Assembly (NCBI GenBank): GCA_022750115.1 | Contig: JAKIWI010000002.1 | Coordinates: forward strand, 253,062-317,061 | DNA from: Thermoplasmata archaeon | GTDB taxonomy: Archaea > Thermoplasmatota > Thermoplasmata > Lutacidiplasmatales > UBA184 | Length of the DNA stretch: 64,000 nt | Reading direction: 5' to 3' | In this document: piece after piece, positions 43,187 through 52,718 of the stretch | Layout: each line of letters starts with the position of its first letter | How positions within the stretch are numbered: position 1 is the stretch's first letter | Position numbers and translations under genes: made by a program | The notes under the pieces: generated by a model | What the model was told of the DNA's origin: nothing | Seen by the model: the letters and a program-made list of their open reading frames with translations, nothing else | The model's database searches: none

Positions 43187-44965
43187 GTGGCCCGCATCGC
43201 CATTCTCCTGCGCGACCGCTGCCACCCCACCGAGTGCCAGTGGGAATGCCAGGCCTACTGCCCGCCGGTGCGGATGGGGCAGGAATGCATCGTCGAGGGC
43301 GGCGACGGGAAACCGATCATCTCCGAGACGCTCTGCATCGGCTGCGGGATCTGCGTTCACAAGTGCCCCTTCGACGCGATCAAGATCCTGAACACCCCCG
43401 AGGCGGACGAGAGCGAGATCGTCCACCGGTACGGCTACAACGGCTTTCGATTGTACCGGCTGCCGAACCCACCGACGAAGGGGATCACGGGGATCCTCGG
43501 CCCGAACGGCACCGGCAAGTCGACGGCCCTGCGAGTGCTCGCGGGCACCGAGGTGCCGAACCTCGGTCAGTACGGGACGAAGGCGAGTTGGGACGCCGTG
43601 CTCGCCCGCTACCGGGGTACCGCGCTCCACGCGCACTTCGAGAAGATCGCCCGCGGGACGCTGCGGACGGCGTTCAAGCCGCAGTACGTGGACCAGTTCT
43701 CCGAGGAGCCGGGAACGGCGGAGGAGTTCCTGGTCCGCACGGGAGCGGATCCAGCAAAGGCGCTCAAGTCGGTCGGACTCGAACACAAGTCGGGCCGTCC
43801 GCTCCGCGAACTCTCCGGCGGCGAGCTCCAGCTGCTCGCCATCGCTCGGACGATCGGAACCGACGCCGACCTCTACCTCATCGACGAGCCGTCGAGTTAT
43901 CTCGACATCGTGCACCGCCTCGAGGTTGCCCGTCTCCTTCGGCGACTCGGGGAATCCAAGAGCATCGTCGTCGTCGAGCACGACCTCGCGCTGCTCGACT
44001 ACCTCGCCGACCAGGCGCACCTCGTCTACGGGGAGGAGGCCGCGTTCGGGGTCATTTCCCACCCGATCGCGATGCGCAGTGCGATCAACACCTACCTCGG
44101 CGGCTACCTGAAGGACGAGAACGTCCGGTTCCGGACCGAGCCGGTCCGGTTCGTGGCCCACCCGCCGAAACTGGCCGCGCGGCGCAACGTGCTCGTCGCG
44201 TTCTCCCCGCTCGAAAAGTCGTTCTCGTCCTTCCACCTCTCGGTCGGTGCGGGCGAGCTCGCGAAAGGCGAGACGGTCGGGATCGTCGGGCCGAACGCGA
44301 CGGGGAAGACGACGTTCGTCCGGATGCTCGCGGGCGTCGAGCCACCGACGGCGGGCGTACCGCCGGCCGGCGTCACCGTCAGCTACAAACCGCAGTACCT
44401 AAAGGCGACGAGCAAGGCGAGCCTGCGCGAGCGCGTCGACGCGCTCCGAGGCGATCCGACCTTCGATGTCGGGCTGTTCGAGCGCGACCTCGTCCCGGGC
44501 CTGCACCTCGACGGACTGCTCGATGTGGCCCTCCCGGATCTGTCGGGCGGGGAATTGCAGCGCGCCGCCGTTGCCCTCGCCCTCGCGCGCCCGGCGACGC
44601 TCTACCTCCTCGATGAGCCCTCCGCCTACCTCGACGCGGACGAGCGGATCGCGATGGCGAAGTTGATCCGTCGACAAGTGGAGCGGCAGGCCGTGAGCGC
44701 GCTGGTGGTCGACCACGACGTGTACTTCCTCGACCTCGCTTGCGACTCCTTGATGGTCTTCCGCTCGGAGGGCGCGGAGCGAGAACGCGGCTTTGGATCC
44801 GGTCCTTACTCGATGCGCGAGGGAATGAACCAACTTCTGAAGGACGTCCAAGTTACCTTCCGACGCGACGCGGAGACGCTCCGACCCCGGATCAATCGGG
44901 AGGGTTCGGTGCTCGACCGCGAACAGCGGGAGCACGGCGAGTACTACTACGAACTCGCTTCCTGA
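43187..44965 (+). CDS. rli: Ribosome recycling ATPase ABCE1 / RNase L inhibitor homolog
   Basis: 592 residues. ABCE1 splits ribosomes after termination and acts in initiation. Eight cysteines for two [4Fe-4S] clusters are present (Cys12, 17, 21, 25 and Cys50, 53, 56, 60, in LCIGCGICVHKCPFDAI). Two ATPase domains follow: GPNGTGKST with LSGGELQLLAIART, and GPNATGKTT with LSGGELQRAAVALALA; both Walker B motifs (LIDEPSSYLD, LLDEPSAYLD) are intact. The start is GTG, one base after the stop of the ABC ATPase gene, so this essential translation factor appears to be cotranscribed with the transporter and mptA. Confidence 0.97.
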   Translation: MARIAILLRDRCHPTECQWECQAYCPPVRMGQECIVEGGDGKPIISETLCIGCGICVHKCPFDAIKILNTPEADESEIVHRYGYNGFRLYRLPNPPTKGITGILGPNGTGKSTALRVLAGTEVPNLGQYGTKASWDAVLARYRGTALHAHFEKIARGTLRTAFKPQYVDQFSEEPGTAEEFLVRTGADPAKALKSVGLEHKSGRPLRELSGGELQLLAIARTIGTDADLYLIDEPSSYLDIVHRLEVARLLRRLGESKSIVVVEHDLALLDYLADQAHLVYGEEAAFGVISHPIAMRSAINTYLGGYLKDENVRFRTEPVRFVAHPPKLAARRNVLVAFSPLEKSFSSFHLSVGAGELAKGETVGIVGPNATGKTTFVRMLAGVEPPTAGVPPAGVTVSYKPQYLKATSKASLRERVDALRGDPTFDVGLFERDLVPGLHLDGLLDVALPDLSGGELQRAAVALALARPATLYLLDEPSAYLDADERIAMAKLIRRQVERQAVSALVVDHDVYFLDLACDSLMVFRSEGAERERGFGSGPYSMREGMNQLLKDVQVTFRRDAETLRPRINREGSVLDREQREHGEYYYELAS

Positions 44966-45132
44966 CGTGGGCAATGCCCTTTCCGGAGGCTTTCATGGCT
45001 ATAGGGCACCGCACGGGGGAGGTCTTGACCGATCCTGCCGTCCCGAACTCTCCCACAGGTTCTGGAACGCTGGGCCGACCCTCTCAGTCGGGGCATGGGA
45101 GGCCAAGCACGTGACTCCCACTTTCAGGCTCA

Positions 45133-48100
45133 ATGTCGGTTGGTGATGTCGTGCGAGTCCGCGGTTATCAGAAGCGACTTGCTGTTGCGGCTGATTTCGG
45201 AGTCCTCACCATTTTGCTCGTTACCGCTTTATCGGTAACTTCGAACGCAGCGGGTTCCATCAGGACCGCCCACACCGCGCCCCACGCGCCTAACTCGCAG
45301 TTGAGTGCGCCAGGTTCCCTAATAGATCAGGTGTTCACTCACCCACAGTCCCCCGAACCGACGCACGTCGGCCGCCCATCGTCGATTGTCCTGCCCGCCC
45401 CCTCCCACATTGCATACACGGTAGACCCTCTGAACGGCTCGCTCCGACAAGGGCGCCACGCGTCGACTCTACCCACCGCACCGACTGGATTGGCCTTCGA
45501 CGGCGCGACAAACCAGCTCCTTCTCGGAGACGCAGGAGGGAGCAACGTTTTTTCATTGAATGGGACCACGGGCCGATTGATCGAGGCCATATCGGATTTC
45601 CCAACCTCCACCGGCTCAGACCCAGAGGCACTCGTAATCGATCCGATTCACAGTATGCTTTGGGTCGCGAACCAGGGGGCCGGAATCACGGAAATCAGTC
45701 TCAAAAACGACACTCTGGTCAAACGTATTCCTCTTGTCGCTGGGGCGGATGGCATCACGTACGACCCGGTCAACCGGCTCGTATACGCAGTCGGTTTCGA
45801 TGGGAACCTGACCGTAGTCAACACGACGACCCAAATGGTCGTGGGAACGCAGGCGGTCGGAGCGGGGTGCGCGCAGTCGCTCGCGTTTGACCCGGCGTCG
45901 AACTCGATTTACGTTGGTGGGGGAGGATGCGGCGGCGGCGCGCTAGTAGTTAACCCAATCAATCTGAGCATCGCGGCTCGAATCCCGTCGCCGTGGAGCG
46001 CGGGCCTAGACTCGTACGCCGTGAGTTATGACCCGTTTGCAAACGTGATGGTCCTCCCGAGCGAGACTTCCGGGAATGTCAGTTTTGTTAACGCGACCAC
46101 CAACACCCTGCTTGCCTCTGTTACCGTCGCTTCAACACTGGGCTTCGAAATGAGCGTGGCAATCAATCCGGCTAGGAAGGAAATCTACATCGCACCTGGT
46201 GGCCTGACGGATGGGTCAGGAATCGCCGTACTGAACGCGACATCGCTCGCATACATAGCGGAGATTCCCGGGCGTTTCGGAACTCCATCACTTCAGTATG
46301 AGCCGTCTCAGAATCGCTTGTTTGCGGTCGATGAGAACTCGGGCACGATCGCGTGGGTGAATGGCACGACCGACCTCCTCGTGGGACCACCGTTGCCGCT
46401 GAAGACTCCCTATCATGGCGCGATGTACGACGCCGGGTCAGGAGCCGTATACATCGCGACGAACGATCCGTACAACGACTGCGGTGCCCCCGGCTCTCTC
46501 ACTGTACTCGACCCAACAACTCATCCCACAATTGTCGGGTCCGTGCGCACGGGGGACGGTCCGCAGCAGATCGCCGTCGACCCTCTGACGCACCGGGTCT
46601 ACACCACGAACTTATGCTCCAACTCGGTGTCAGTTATCGACGACCGGAATAATTCGGTCGTGAATCTGTCCGTCCCGGTTGGTGCGGGGCCCGAGGGAAT
46701 CGCGGTAGCCTCGGATACCGGATTGGTGTACGTTTCCGACGTTTATGACTCATCAATCTGGACGATCAACCAGTCGACTCTGGTGTCATCACGGTTGCTC
46801 AACTTCTCGAATTACTCTCAACCAGCCGCCCTCGCCTACGACTCAGTGGACCACCGAATGTTCGTCGCGCTGTACGGCGCGTCGAATGTCTCGGTCATAA
46901 ACACGAGTTCCAACGCGCTACTTCCGACGACGATCCCGGTCGGATTCAACCCTCAGGGACTGCTCTACGATGCTACCAACGGGCAGCTCTACGTCGCGTG
47001 TTCTGCTTCAGGCAATGTGTCGATTGTCAATGCCTCGACCATGAAGATCCTAGGGTCCGTTGCGGCGGATGCGGGACCGGTGGCGTTGGCGCTGGATGGC
47101 GCTGCGCAAGTCCTGTACGTCGCCAATCTGAATTCGGGAACGGTCGACATGATCAACACCTCGAGCGACACCCGAATTCCGGGATACGTTCGAGTTCTCA
47201 CCGCCCCGCTCGGGATCGTCTACGCACCCGCCACGAACCAACTGGACGTCATGGACGAGAATTATGGGGTCGTGAGCGTCCTGGCCAATGCGCCTCAGGT
47301 CGCCTCAGTCGTGTCAACCCCAAGCCCGACGGAACCAGGTGTTCGAACCTATCTGACGGGTCAGGTCGTCAACGGCACGGCTCCGTACAGCTACTCCGTC
47401 GCGAACGCTCCGCCGGGGTGCGGCCTCACGGGCGCTTTCGATATGACCTGTGTCATTCAAACTCCGGGCGCCTACAGGATCTTCTTTAACGCGTCCGACT
47501 CGTTCGGTTATCCCGCGTGGACAATCCTTCGCTTCTACGTCAATGCATCCTTTGGCCTCGTAGGACTCCGAGCAATTCAGCCGGTGCTGGACCTTGGACA
47601 GCCCCTCGATTTGAGGTTGAACGCTTCAGGGGGAACGACGCCCCTGAGCATCGAGTACTTCGGACTGCCGACGGGATGCGTCACCGACGACAGCCCGGTC
47701 GTCGACTGCAAGCCGTCATCGATAGGCACGTTCAACGTGACCGCCCTGGTAACCGACGCGATCGGTGGCTCAATTCAAGCGTCCACTCAGGTCACGGTCA
47801 ACGCGGCCCTCGCGATTCTTGCGTTCGCATCGAACCCCTCCGTGACTTTCCCAGGCACCCCAGTTGACCTATCAGTCATCACGACCGGTGGCAGCGCGCC
47901 CCTGAGCTACTCGTCCGTCGGACTCCCGCCGGGGTGTACGTCGGCGAACGCCTCCGTGCTCGCTTGTACTCCCTCGTCCCTCGGAAACGCCTCGATTATG
48001 GTCACGGTGACCGATGCGGTGAACGAGTCGGCCAGCGCGACCACCACCCTCGTTCTTGCCCCACGACCCACGCTTGGCCTCGACTTCAGCGTTTTCCCAA

Positions 48101-48537
48101 CGAAGATCACCGTGGGATCCCCGGCGGAGTTCACCGCGACAGCGACGAACGTCTCAGGTGGGGCCAATTTCGCGTACGTCGGGCTGCCGCCTGGGTGTTC
48201 GGGCGCTTCTTTGGCGGTGCTCGTGTGCACCCCCAACGCGGCAGGGAACTTCTCCGTGACGATGACCGTCACGGATGGCTTGGGTCGTACGGCTTCGAGT
48301 GCCGCCACCTTAGAGGTCGTGAAGGCAGTACCGGAACCGCCCGGAAACAGCTCCGTGGGCTCGAACGGGGGACCAAGCTGGGGGACGGCGCTAGCTCTCC
48401 TTGTTGCGGCCGTCGCAGGGGGCGCGATAGCTGGGGCGGCGGTGATGTGGGTAGCCTCGCGGACACGAAAGCGCCCGCCCGACCTCGGGGCAGGCGACCG
48501 TCCGAAGGCGGCGCGGGATGTCGGGTCCCAGAGGTAG
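45133..48537 (+). CDS. Giant anchored YVTN-type beta-propeller surface protein
   Basis: 1134 residues. N-terminal signal helix (about 15-40, GVLTILLVTALSVTSNA); residues about 90-730 form one or two propellers of YVTN/YncE-like repeats (VYVSDVYDSSIWTIN, LYVACSASGNVSIVN, LYVANLNSGTVDMIN). Then come four Ig-like domains with the GLPxGC...C pair (about 735-1070), a C-terminal helix (LALLVAAVAGGAIAGAAVMWV) and a basic tail. It is closely colinear with 57742-61089. GC content and codon use are clearly lower than in the RLI gene just upstream, marking the start of a compositionally distinct region. The 167 bp upstream contain no obvious TATA box. Confidence 0.9.
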   Translation: MSVGDVVRVRGYQKRLAVAADFGVLTILLVTALSVTSNAAGSIRTAHTAPHAPNSQLSAPGSLIDQVFTHPQSPEPTHVGRPSSIVLPAPSHIAYTVDPLNGSLRQGRHASTLPTAPTGLAFDGATNQLLLGDAGGSNVFSLNGTTGRLIEAISDFPTSTGSDPEALVIDPIHSMLWVANQGAGITEISLKNDTLVKRIPLVAGADGITYDPVNRLVYAVGFDGNLTVVNTTTQMVVGTQAVGAGCAQSLAFDPASNSIYVGGGGCGGGALVVNPINLSIAARIPSPWSAGLDSYAVSYDPFANVMVLPSETSGNVSFVNATTNTLLASVTVASTLGFEMSVAINPARKEIYIAPGGLTDGSGIAVLNATSLAYIAEIPGRFGTPSLQYEPSQNRLFAVDENSGTIAWVNGTTDLLVGPPLPLKTPYHGAMYDAGSGAVYIATNDPYNDCGAPGSLTVLDPTTHPTIVGSVRTGDGPQQIAVDPLTHRVYTTNLCSNSVSVIDDRNNSVVNLSVPVGAGPEGIAVASDTGLVYVSDVYDSSIWTINQSTLVSSRLLNFSNYSQPAALAYDSVDHRMFVALYGASNVSVINTSSNALLPTTIPVGFNPQGLLYDATNGQLYVACSASGNVSIVNASTMKILGSVAADAGPVALALDGAAQVLYVANLNSGTVDMINTSSDTRIPGYVRVLTAPLGIVYAPATNQLDVMDENYGVVSVLANAPQVASVVSTPSPTEPGVRTYLTGQVVNGTAPYSYSVANAPPGCGLTGAFDMTCVIQTPGAYRIFFNASDSFGYPAWTILRFYVNASFGLVGLRAIQPVLDLGQPLDLRLNASGGTTPLSIEYFGLPTGCVTDDSPVVDCKPSSIGTFNVTALVTDAIGGSIQASTQVTVNAALAILAFASNPSVTFPGTPVDLSVITTGGSAPLSYSSVGLPPGCTSANASVLACTPSSLGNASIMVTVTDAVNESASATTTLVLAPRPTLGLDFSVFPTKITVGSPAEFTATATNVSGGANFAYVGLPPGCSGASLAVLVCTPNAAGNFSVTMTVTDGLGRTASSAATLEVVKAVPEPPGNSSVGSNGGPSWGTALALLVAAVAGGAIAGAAVMWVASRTRKRPPDLGAGDRPKAARDVGSQR

Positions 48538-48540
48538 CCT

Positions 48541-48654
48541 GTGCCGACCCTAACCACTGAGTCGACCTATTAGATGGGGCCAGGGGTCGTCGGCACAACG
48601 AGATCGGTGCCCTCAGTCGGCACAGTTCGTCTCGAGCTGAAGTAGGTCGGCACA
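48541..48654. repeat. Cluster of GTCGGCACA repeats after the propeller gene
   Basis: Three direct copies of GTCGGCACA start at 48589, 48616 and 48646, spaced 27 and 30 bp apart. An inverted GTGCCGAC lies at 48541-48548, able to pair with the first copy. They lie in the 179-bp gap between the propeller gene and the small membrane protein gene. A regulator-binding array or a recombination/termination signal are possible readings. Confidence 0.5.
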
Positions 48655-48716
48655 CGCTTGCTACTCGGCGCTCTCCCCGGCCTGAGCCCCTGCGCGACCC
48701 CGGGACTGCCCGTCGC

Positions 48717-48980
48717 TTACGGCGTGACACCCCGAGAATCGCCCGGTTCCGTCCGGGATCCGATAATCGCGACGACCGCGCCCAAAGCTGCCAGCAGCAC
48801 GCCCATCGCAAGAATTCCGAGGAACCAGCCCAGGATCGAACCGGAATCGGCCGCGACGCAGCTCGTGCTCGCGAGGCACGCGTCGAACGCCGCGAACCAC
48901 TCCGCGACCACGGCTGTGAGGGTCAGCCCCACCGCGAGGAGGATGGTACCGGTCGCGACGAGGCGGGGCGTCATGCCCAT
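48717..48980 (-). CDS. Small membrane protein with two helices
   Basis: 87 residues. Two hydrophobic helices (LVATGTILLAVGLTLTAVVAEW and ILGWFLGILAMGVLLAALGAVVAIIG) flank a short outer loop with two Cys (DACLASTSCVAAD). No family recognised. The ATG at 48980 has a short purine-rich stretch (GAGAAGGG) just before it. It is convergent with the giant propeller gene. The size and helix pattern are plausible for a real gene, but the evidence is limited to composition. Confidence 0.6.
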   Translation of the reverse strand: MGMTPRLVATGTILLAVGLTLTAVVAEWFAAFDACLASTSCVAADSGSILGWFLGILAMGVLLAALGAVVAIIGSRTEPGDSRGVTP

Positions 48981-49277
48981 CCCTTCTCAGGCTGGATCGT
49001 TCGGCGTGTAGGGGCTCGGCGTCGTTGGTTTCGGATGCGGTCTCGCATCTTGCTCCCTCGCGGGGAGAGGGAGGAAGGGCGGAGCACCCCGGCCAAACCG
49101 CGGGGGGGACCCGCGAGCGGAGCGAGCGGGGAAGACCCTCGATTCCTTCGTCCCGAACGAGCGGACTCGATGTATCGCAGCACTTGGAGACCGCCACGCC
49201 GTGTGACGCGAACGTCTCGCTGCTCGCCCCGGAGGCGGAATGTCGCACCACGGCCAAGAGCTGGAGGGTGAGCCGGC
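48981..49277. other. Intergenic region, 297 bp
   Basis: No convincing gene seen in any frame. The only feature is a hairpin at its right end (49273-49292) that overlaps the stop codon of the minus-strand propeller gene. Confidence 0.4.
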
Positions 49278-49292
49278 CTACGGTTGGGCCGG
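49273..49292 (-). terminator. Hairpin overlapping the stop of the 1022-residue propeller gene
   Basis: 6-bp perfect stem CCGGCC/GGCCGG with an 8-nt loop; the TAG stop at 49278-49280 (minus strand) lies at the edge of the stem. No T-tract follows. Confidence 0.3.
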
Positions 49293-52200
49293 TCTCATCA
49301 CACGATGTAAACGGGCTGGGTACCGAGGTGACGGACGCCGTCGCGAGGTTGAGGGAGGCACCTTCCCCCCACGGGTTGATCGGCGGGCCGGTCGACGAAG
49401 CCTACGCGCACTGTCTCCCACCGCGATAGGTGTGGGAACTGGACCTGCAATCGATGAGACCGATGTGGATCCGCAAATCTCGTTCCCCGCCCACCCGACG
49501 CGAGCGAACCCTATCCATCCCGTGCCATTCCAGTAGTCGAGCGCACTCGCCGTGCTTGAGTTGGGCAAGGCGATGCAAACCCGCGCCCTTCCGGCCGCAA
49601 TCCCGGAGACTTGGACCTCGAAAAATGTAGCCTTCGAAAGGCCTGGTCTGGGGATCCCTACCGGTGGGCCGGACAACTCAAGGCCGTAGAGGCGTGCGGT
49701 TGAGCCAGCGGGAAGGCCCGTGCCATTGGCCGTAACGTCGATGCGGTCCGCGAAGGACTGATTCCAGACGAACCCCCCGGATTTGGATCCATTCGATGTC
49801 ACCGCCTCGACGACGACAAGGGGTCCCCGACTGGTAAAGCCGAAGCCCTGGCCGGCACCTCCAGGACTGTATCCGAAAGTCACCCTGCCCGGTCCGGCGG
49901 AAGCCTTCCACGTGAGGTTGAACGCGTATTCGCTGACCTGACTCCCAGGAAGGCAGCCTGAGACGGAATGGTCAATTGGACCCTTAGAGAGATTGACGAC
50001 GGAGTAGTTGTTCGGCCCGTACTCCACTCTGGAGAGCACCGTCCCTGACCCTCCGCTGAAGTTGGCTGATGATGTGGACGTGCCCGCAGCGGGTCCAACG
50101 AGTTGGAGGACGGGTTCCTGTGATCCGGACGGAAGGCCAGAGCAAAGGCTCCGTCCAAGGTCGACGTATGAGACTGTTCCCGCGGCCAAGTTGTACCCCG
50201 GAAAGCTGTAGCTGTGCCCGTCCCAAGTGTCGACTAGAACCAATTGCCCGTTTACGATTGTGGACGACAAGGCGAACACCCCATCTGTTGGGCTTAGCGG
50301 TGAGTACAAGTTCTTGAGCAGCCCCGAAGCCAGACCGATTTGGCCGGAGTAAATCTGTTCCACGGCGTAGGCCCCCTTCCCTGACGCGCCCGTTCCATTG
50401 ACGATCGCATTCTGAATGCCGAGCTCGATCCGACCCGGATAGGATGAGTTTGAGATGTAGAAGTTCTGCTGTATCGTGAAGCAGGTCGTCAGAGGGTTAC
50501 CGCTTCGCGAACAGCTCCCTCCGGAATCAGAAAAGGTTGCACCGTGCGTTACGACCGTGTTAACGATTCCAACCGGCGCGGAGATGTTGATCTCGACGCC
50601 GGAGCTGGTTACGGTGCGTCCCAGCCCGTCCATGACGGATAGATTGGCTTGGAAGGAACCCAGACTGCCGTATTTGTGAGAGGTGCTTTGTCCGGTCGAG
50701 CCTGAGCCGTCGCCAAACTCCCAGTGATAGGAGTAGGGAGGATGGCCCCCAACCACGGATCCGGAGAAATTTAGGACGAATGGAACCTCCTGGCTCCCAG
50801 AGGATTGAATCGGGGTCACGGCTGCAGTGACACTGAATGGCGATGAACCGATTACCCACAGATAGCTGGCGAGGGGAGCCGAAATGTAGACGAACCCGTC
50901 GGTCGGATCATAGACCGGCTGGTAGGGCGACGAGGTTAGAGCGACCGTCCCGACCACAGTCAGGCCGGAGACAATGGAGAGATTGTCCGATGCGTAGTTT
51001 GCGACGTAAAGGTCCTTGCTCGCGCTATCGAACGCGACACCGTAAGGGTCGGATCCGACCGGAACTGTTGCGACCACCAAAAGCCCTGAGATGACGGAAA
51101 GGTTGTTGGAACCGCCGTTCGCCACAATGATTTCCTTCGTGGCGGGATCATACACGATGCCCTGCGGATTCGAACCGACCGGAATCGCCCCTAAGACCGC
51201 CTTGCCGTTAAGAACGGAGACATTGTGCGAGGCGTAGTTCGTGATGTAGACGTAGCCGTTCGCTGCGTCAAAGGCGAGTCGCTGAGGAGTCGAGCCCACC
51301 GGGAGGGACTTCACAACGGAGGAACCGGAGATGACCGAGATGTTGTTCGAGGCATAGTTGGAGACGTAAATGAGATTGTGCTTTGGGTCGAAGACCACGC
51401 CAAACGGAGAAGACCCCAGCCCCCCGATTACACCGACGTGAGTCGTCCCCGAAAGGAGCGTTACGTTTCCTGACCCACTGTTGGCGACGTACGTTTCCCC
51501 GTTCCGTGGATCGTAAGCGAGGCCGTACGGACCGCTTCCAACGCTTGCCGAGCTAACTACGTGGGAGCCGACCACCATCGAGACGTTCGCGGATAAGAAG
51601 TTCGGGACGAGGACCTGCCCCGTCACGTTGTCGTAAACGATGCCTTGGGGGGATGACCCGACGGGGATCGTCCCAAGGACCGATGCACCGGGCGGAACTG
51701 GAACCAGTGTAAAGTTCGCCTGCGTCGTGTGGCTCGAAGTCACCACGAGCAGTACTGTGTCGTCCGAGTAGCCGGGAGCGGACGCATTCAGCCACCAAGA
51801 ACCGTCAAACACGGATACGTTGAACACTGGGCAAAAGCTAGAGAAGTGGGTTAGTGGGGTCCCGTTGAGAGTTATGTGGATTCCCCGGACGCAGGGGGAA
51901 ATCAAGCCTTTGATCCAACCGTAACTTGTGTTCAGGTGGAATGACTGTGTGGTTGTCACGCCAGCATGGATCGATATGGGGGAATCCCTCACCGAAATGT
52001 AATTTGTGCCGGCACTCACGTTAACCAGGTAGGTGCCCGGGAGTAGACTGACGTTGAAACGGCACCCGGTGCCGAGGTAGACAGCTGTGCTGTTGACGAA
52101 AAGTCCCGTCTGCGGGATGCAAGGATTGACCGTCCCGGCAAACCACCCGCCCGAAACCATCGAGACCGGGCCAGGCATTGGACCGGGGGACTTCCCAGCA

Positions 52201-52346
52201 ACCCCCCAGGGCAGTTGATGGGCGTTCAGGCCCCAGCCTGCCAATGTTCCCGTCCCAAGAAATAGTACTGCGATCACGACAAACACCGGGACTCGGCTTG
52301 AGGTTGCGCTCCCCGATCCTGTACGACGGTCAGTGGTGAAGAACAT
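49278..52346 (-). CDS. Secreted YVTN-type beta-propeller protein with PKD domain, C-terminus possibly altered
   Basis: 1022 residues. Signal helix (VFVVIAVLFLGTGTLAGWG); two PEGA-like repeats (about 70-215: INPCIPQTG-like blocks with Cys); at least six near-identical YVTN units (about 220-510: YVANYASDNLSIVSGLTVVGT type). A PKD domain follows (SYHWEFGDGSGSTG, about 560) and then two further beta domains, the last ending ICGSTSVSSIAGPVPTPIAVG. The final 45 residues are Arg/Pro/Ser-rich and have no membrane helix, unlike sibling proteins, which may reflect a late frameshift or loss of the original stop. GC is low as in the other propeller genes here. Confidence 0.85.
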   Translation of the reverse strand: MFFTTDRRTGSGSATSSRVPVFVVIAVLFLGTGTLAGWGLNAHQLPWGVAGKSPGPMPGPVSMVSGGWFAGTVNPCIPQTGLFVNSTAVYLGTGCRFNVSLLPGTYLVNVSAGTNYISVRDSPISIHAGVTTTQSFHLNTSYGWIKGLISPCVRGIHITLNGTPLTHFSSFCPVFNVSVFDGSWWLNASAPGYSDDTVLLVVTSSHTTQANFTLVPVPPGASVLGTIPVGSSPQGIVYDNVTGQVLVPNFLSANVSMVVGSHVVSSASVGSGPYGLAYDPRNGETYVANSGSGNVTLLSGTTHVGVIGGLGSSPFGVVFDPKHNLIYVSNYASNNISVISGSSVVKSLPVGSTPQRLAFDAANGYVYITNYASHNVSVLNGKAVLGAIPVGSNPQGIVYDPATKEIIVANGGSNNLSVISGLLVVATVPVGSDPYGVAFDSASKDLYVANYASDNLSIVSGLTVVGTVALTSSPYQPVYDPTDGFVYISAPLASYLWVIGSSPFSVTAAVTPIQSSGSQEVPFVLNFSGSVVGGHPPYSYHWEFGDGSGSTGQSTSHKYGSLGSFQANLSVMDGLGRTVTSSGVEINISAPVGIVNTVVTHGATFSDSGGSCSRSGNPLTTCFTIQQNFYISNSSYPGRIELGIQNAIVNGTGASGKGAYAVEQIYSGQIGLASGLLKNLYSPLSPTDGVFALSSTIVNGQLVLVDTWDGHSYSFPGYNLAAGTVSYVDLGRSLCSGLPSGSQEPVLQLVGPAAGTSTSSANFSGGSGTVLSRVEYGPNNYSVVNLSKGPIDHSVSGCLPGSQVSEYAFNLTWKASAGPGRVTFGYSPGGAGQGFGFTSRGPLVVVEAVTSNGSKSGGFVWNQSFADRIDVTANGTGLPAGSTARLYGLELSGPPVGIPRPGLSKATFFEVQVSGIAAGRARVCIALPNSSTASALDYWNGTGWIGFARVGWAGNEICGSTSVSSIAGPVPTPIAVGDSARRLRRPARRSTRGGKVPPSTSRRRPSPRYPARLHRVMRPAQP

Positions 52347-52391
52347 TTCTGACCTGACTCGACTCCGTTCGTCCCCCCCGACGCTCCGACC

Positions 52392-52709
52392 CTACATATT
52401 CTCGCGTAGATCCCAGATCAACCTCGTTTCTGTGCAAAACGCGTCAATGGCGGAGATCTTGGCGAGGGCGGGCCTGTGTCGGGACTCAGTCGCGCTTTTC
52501 TCCAACCGGATGGCGAATGACGTCTTGCGTATGCAGTCTGCGAGAAGGGCATGTCCGACCTCCGAATTGGCGAAAATCGACGTCCGGACAGCCTTGTCTC
52601 GCGCTCGAAGGTCCCGCAGCCTCCGCTCTGCCGCGCGCTGGTCCGCCTCGCGGGAGTCGTCGGGAAGGCCGCTGGTCGTTTCCCCGACCGGGAACCGCGG
52701 GTGGATCAC
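52392..52709 (-). CDS. Divergent member of the TTSGLPDDSREAD family
   Basis: 105 residues from a GTG at 52709. HPRF..GETTSGLPDDSREADQRAAERRLRDLRAR is almost identical to residues about 140-180 of the 253-residue gene at 61101-61862. The C-terminal half then diverges (SEVGHALLADCIRKTSFAIR) but keeps the length pattern of EAFRADWGREAAFYARFG, so it may be a functional variant or a decaying copy. It lacks the family's N-terminal RWDP domain; its place upstream is taken by an unrelated 94-residue gene ending 10 nt before. The next gene downstream is the YVTN propeller (46-bp gap). Function unknown. Confidence 0.6.
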   Translation of the reverse strand: MIHPRFPVGETTSGLPDDSREADQRAAERRLRDLRARDKAVRTSIFANSEVGHALLADCIRKTSFAIRLEKSATESRHRPALAKISAIDAFCTETRLIWDLRENM

Positions 52710-52718
52710 GCGGGGGGC

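Noticed and set aside
49025..49429. 134-codon plus-strand frame in and beyond the 297-bp gap
   Set aside because: Composition is irregular, it overlaps the 3' end of the minus-strand propeller gene, and no start signal or domain is visible.
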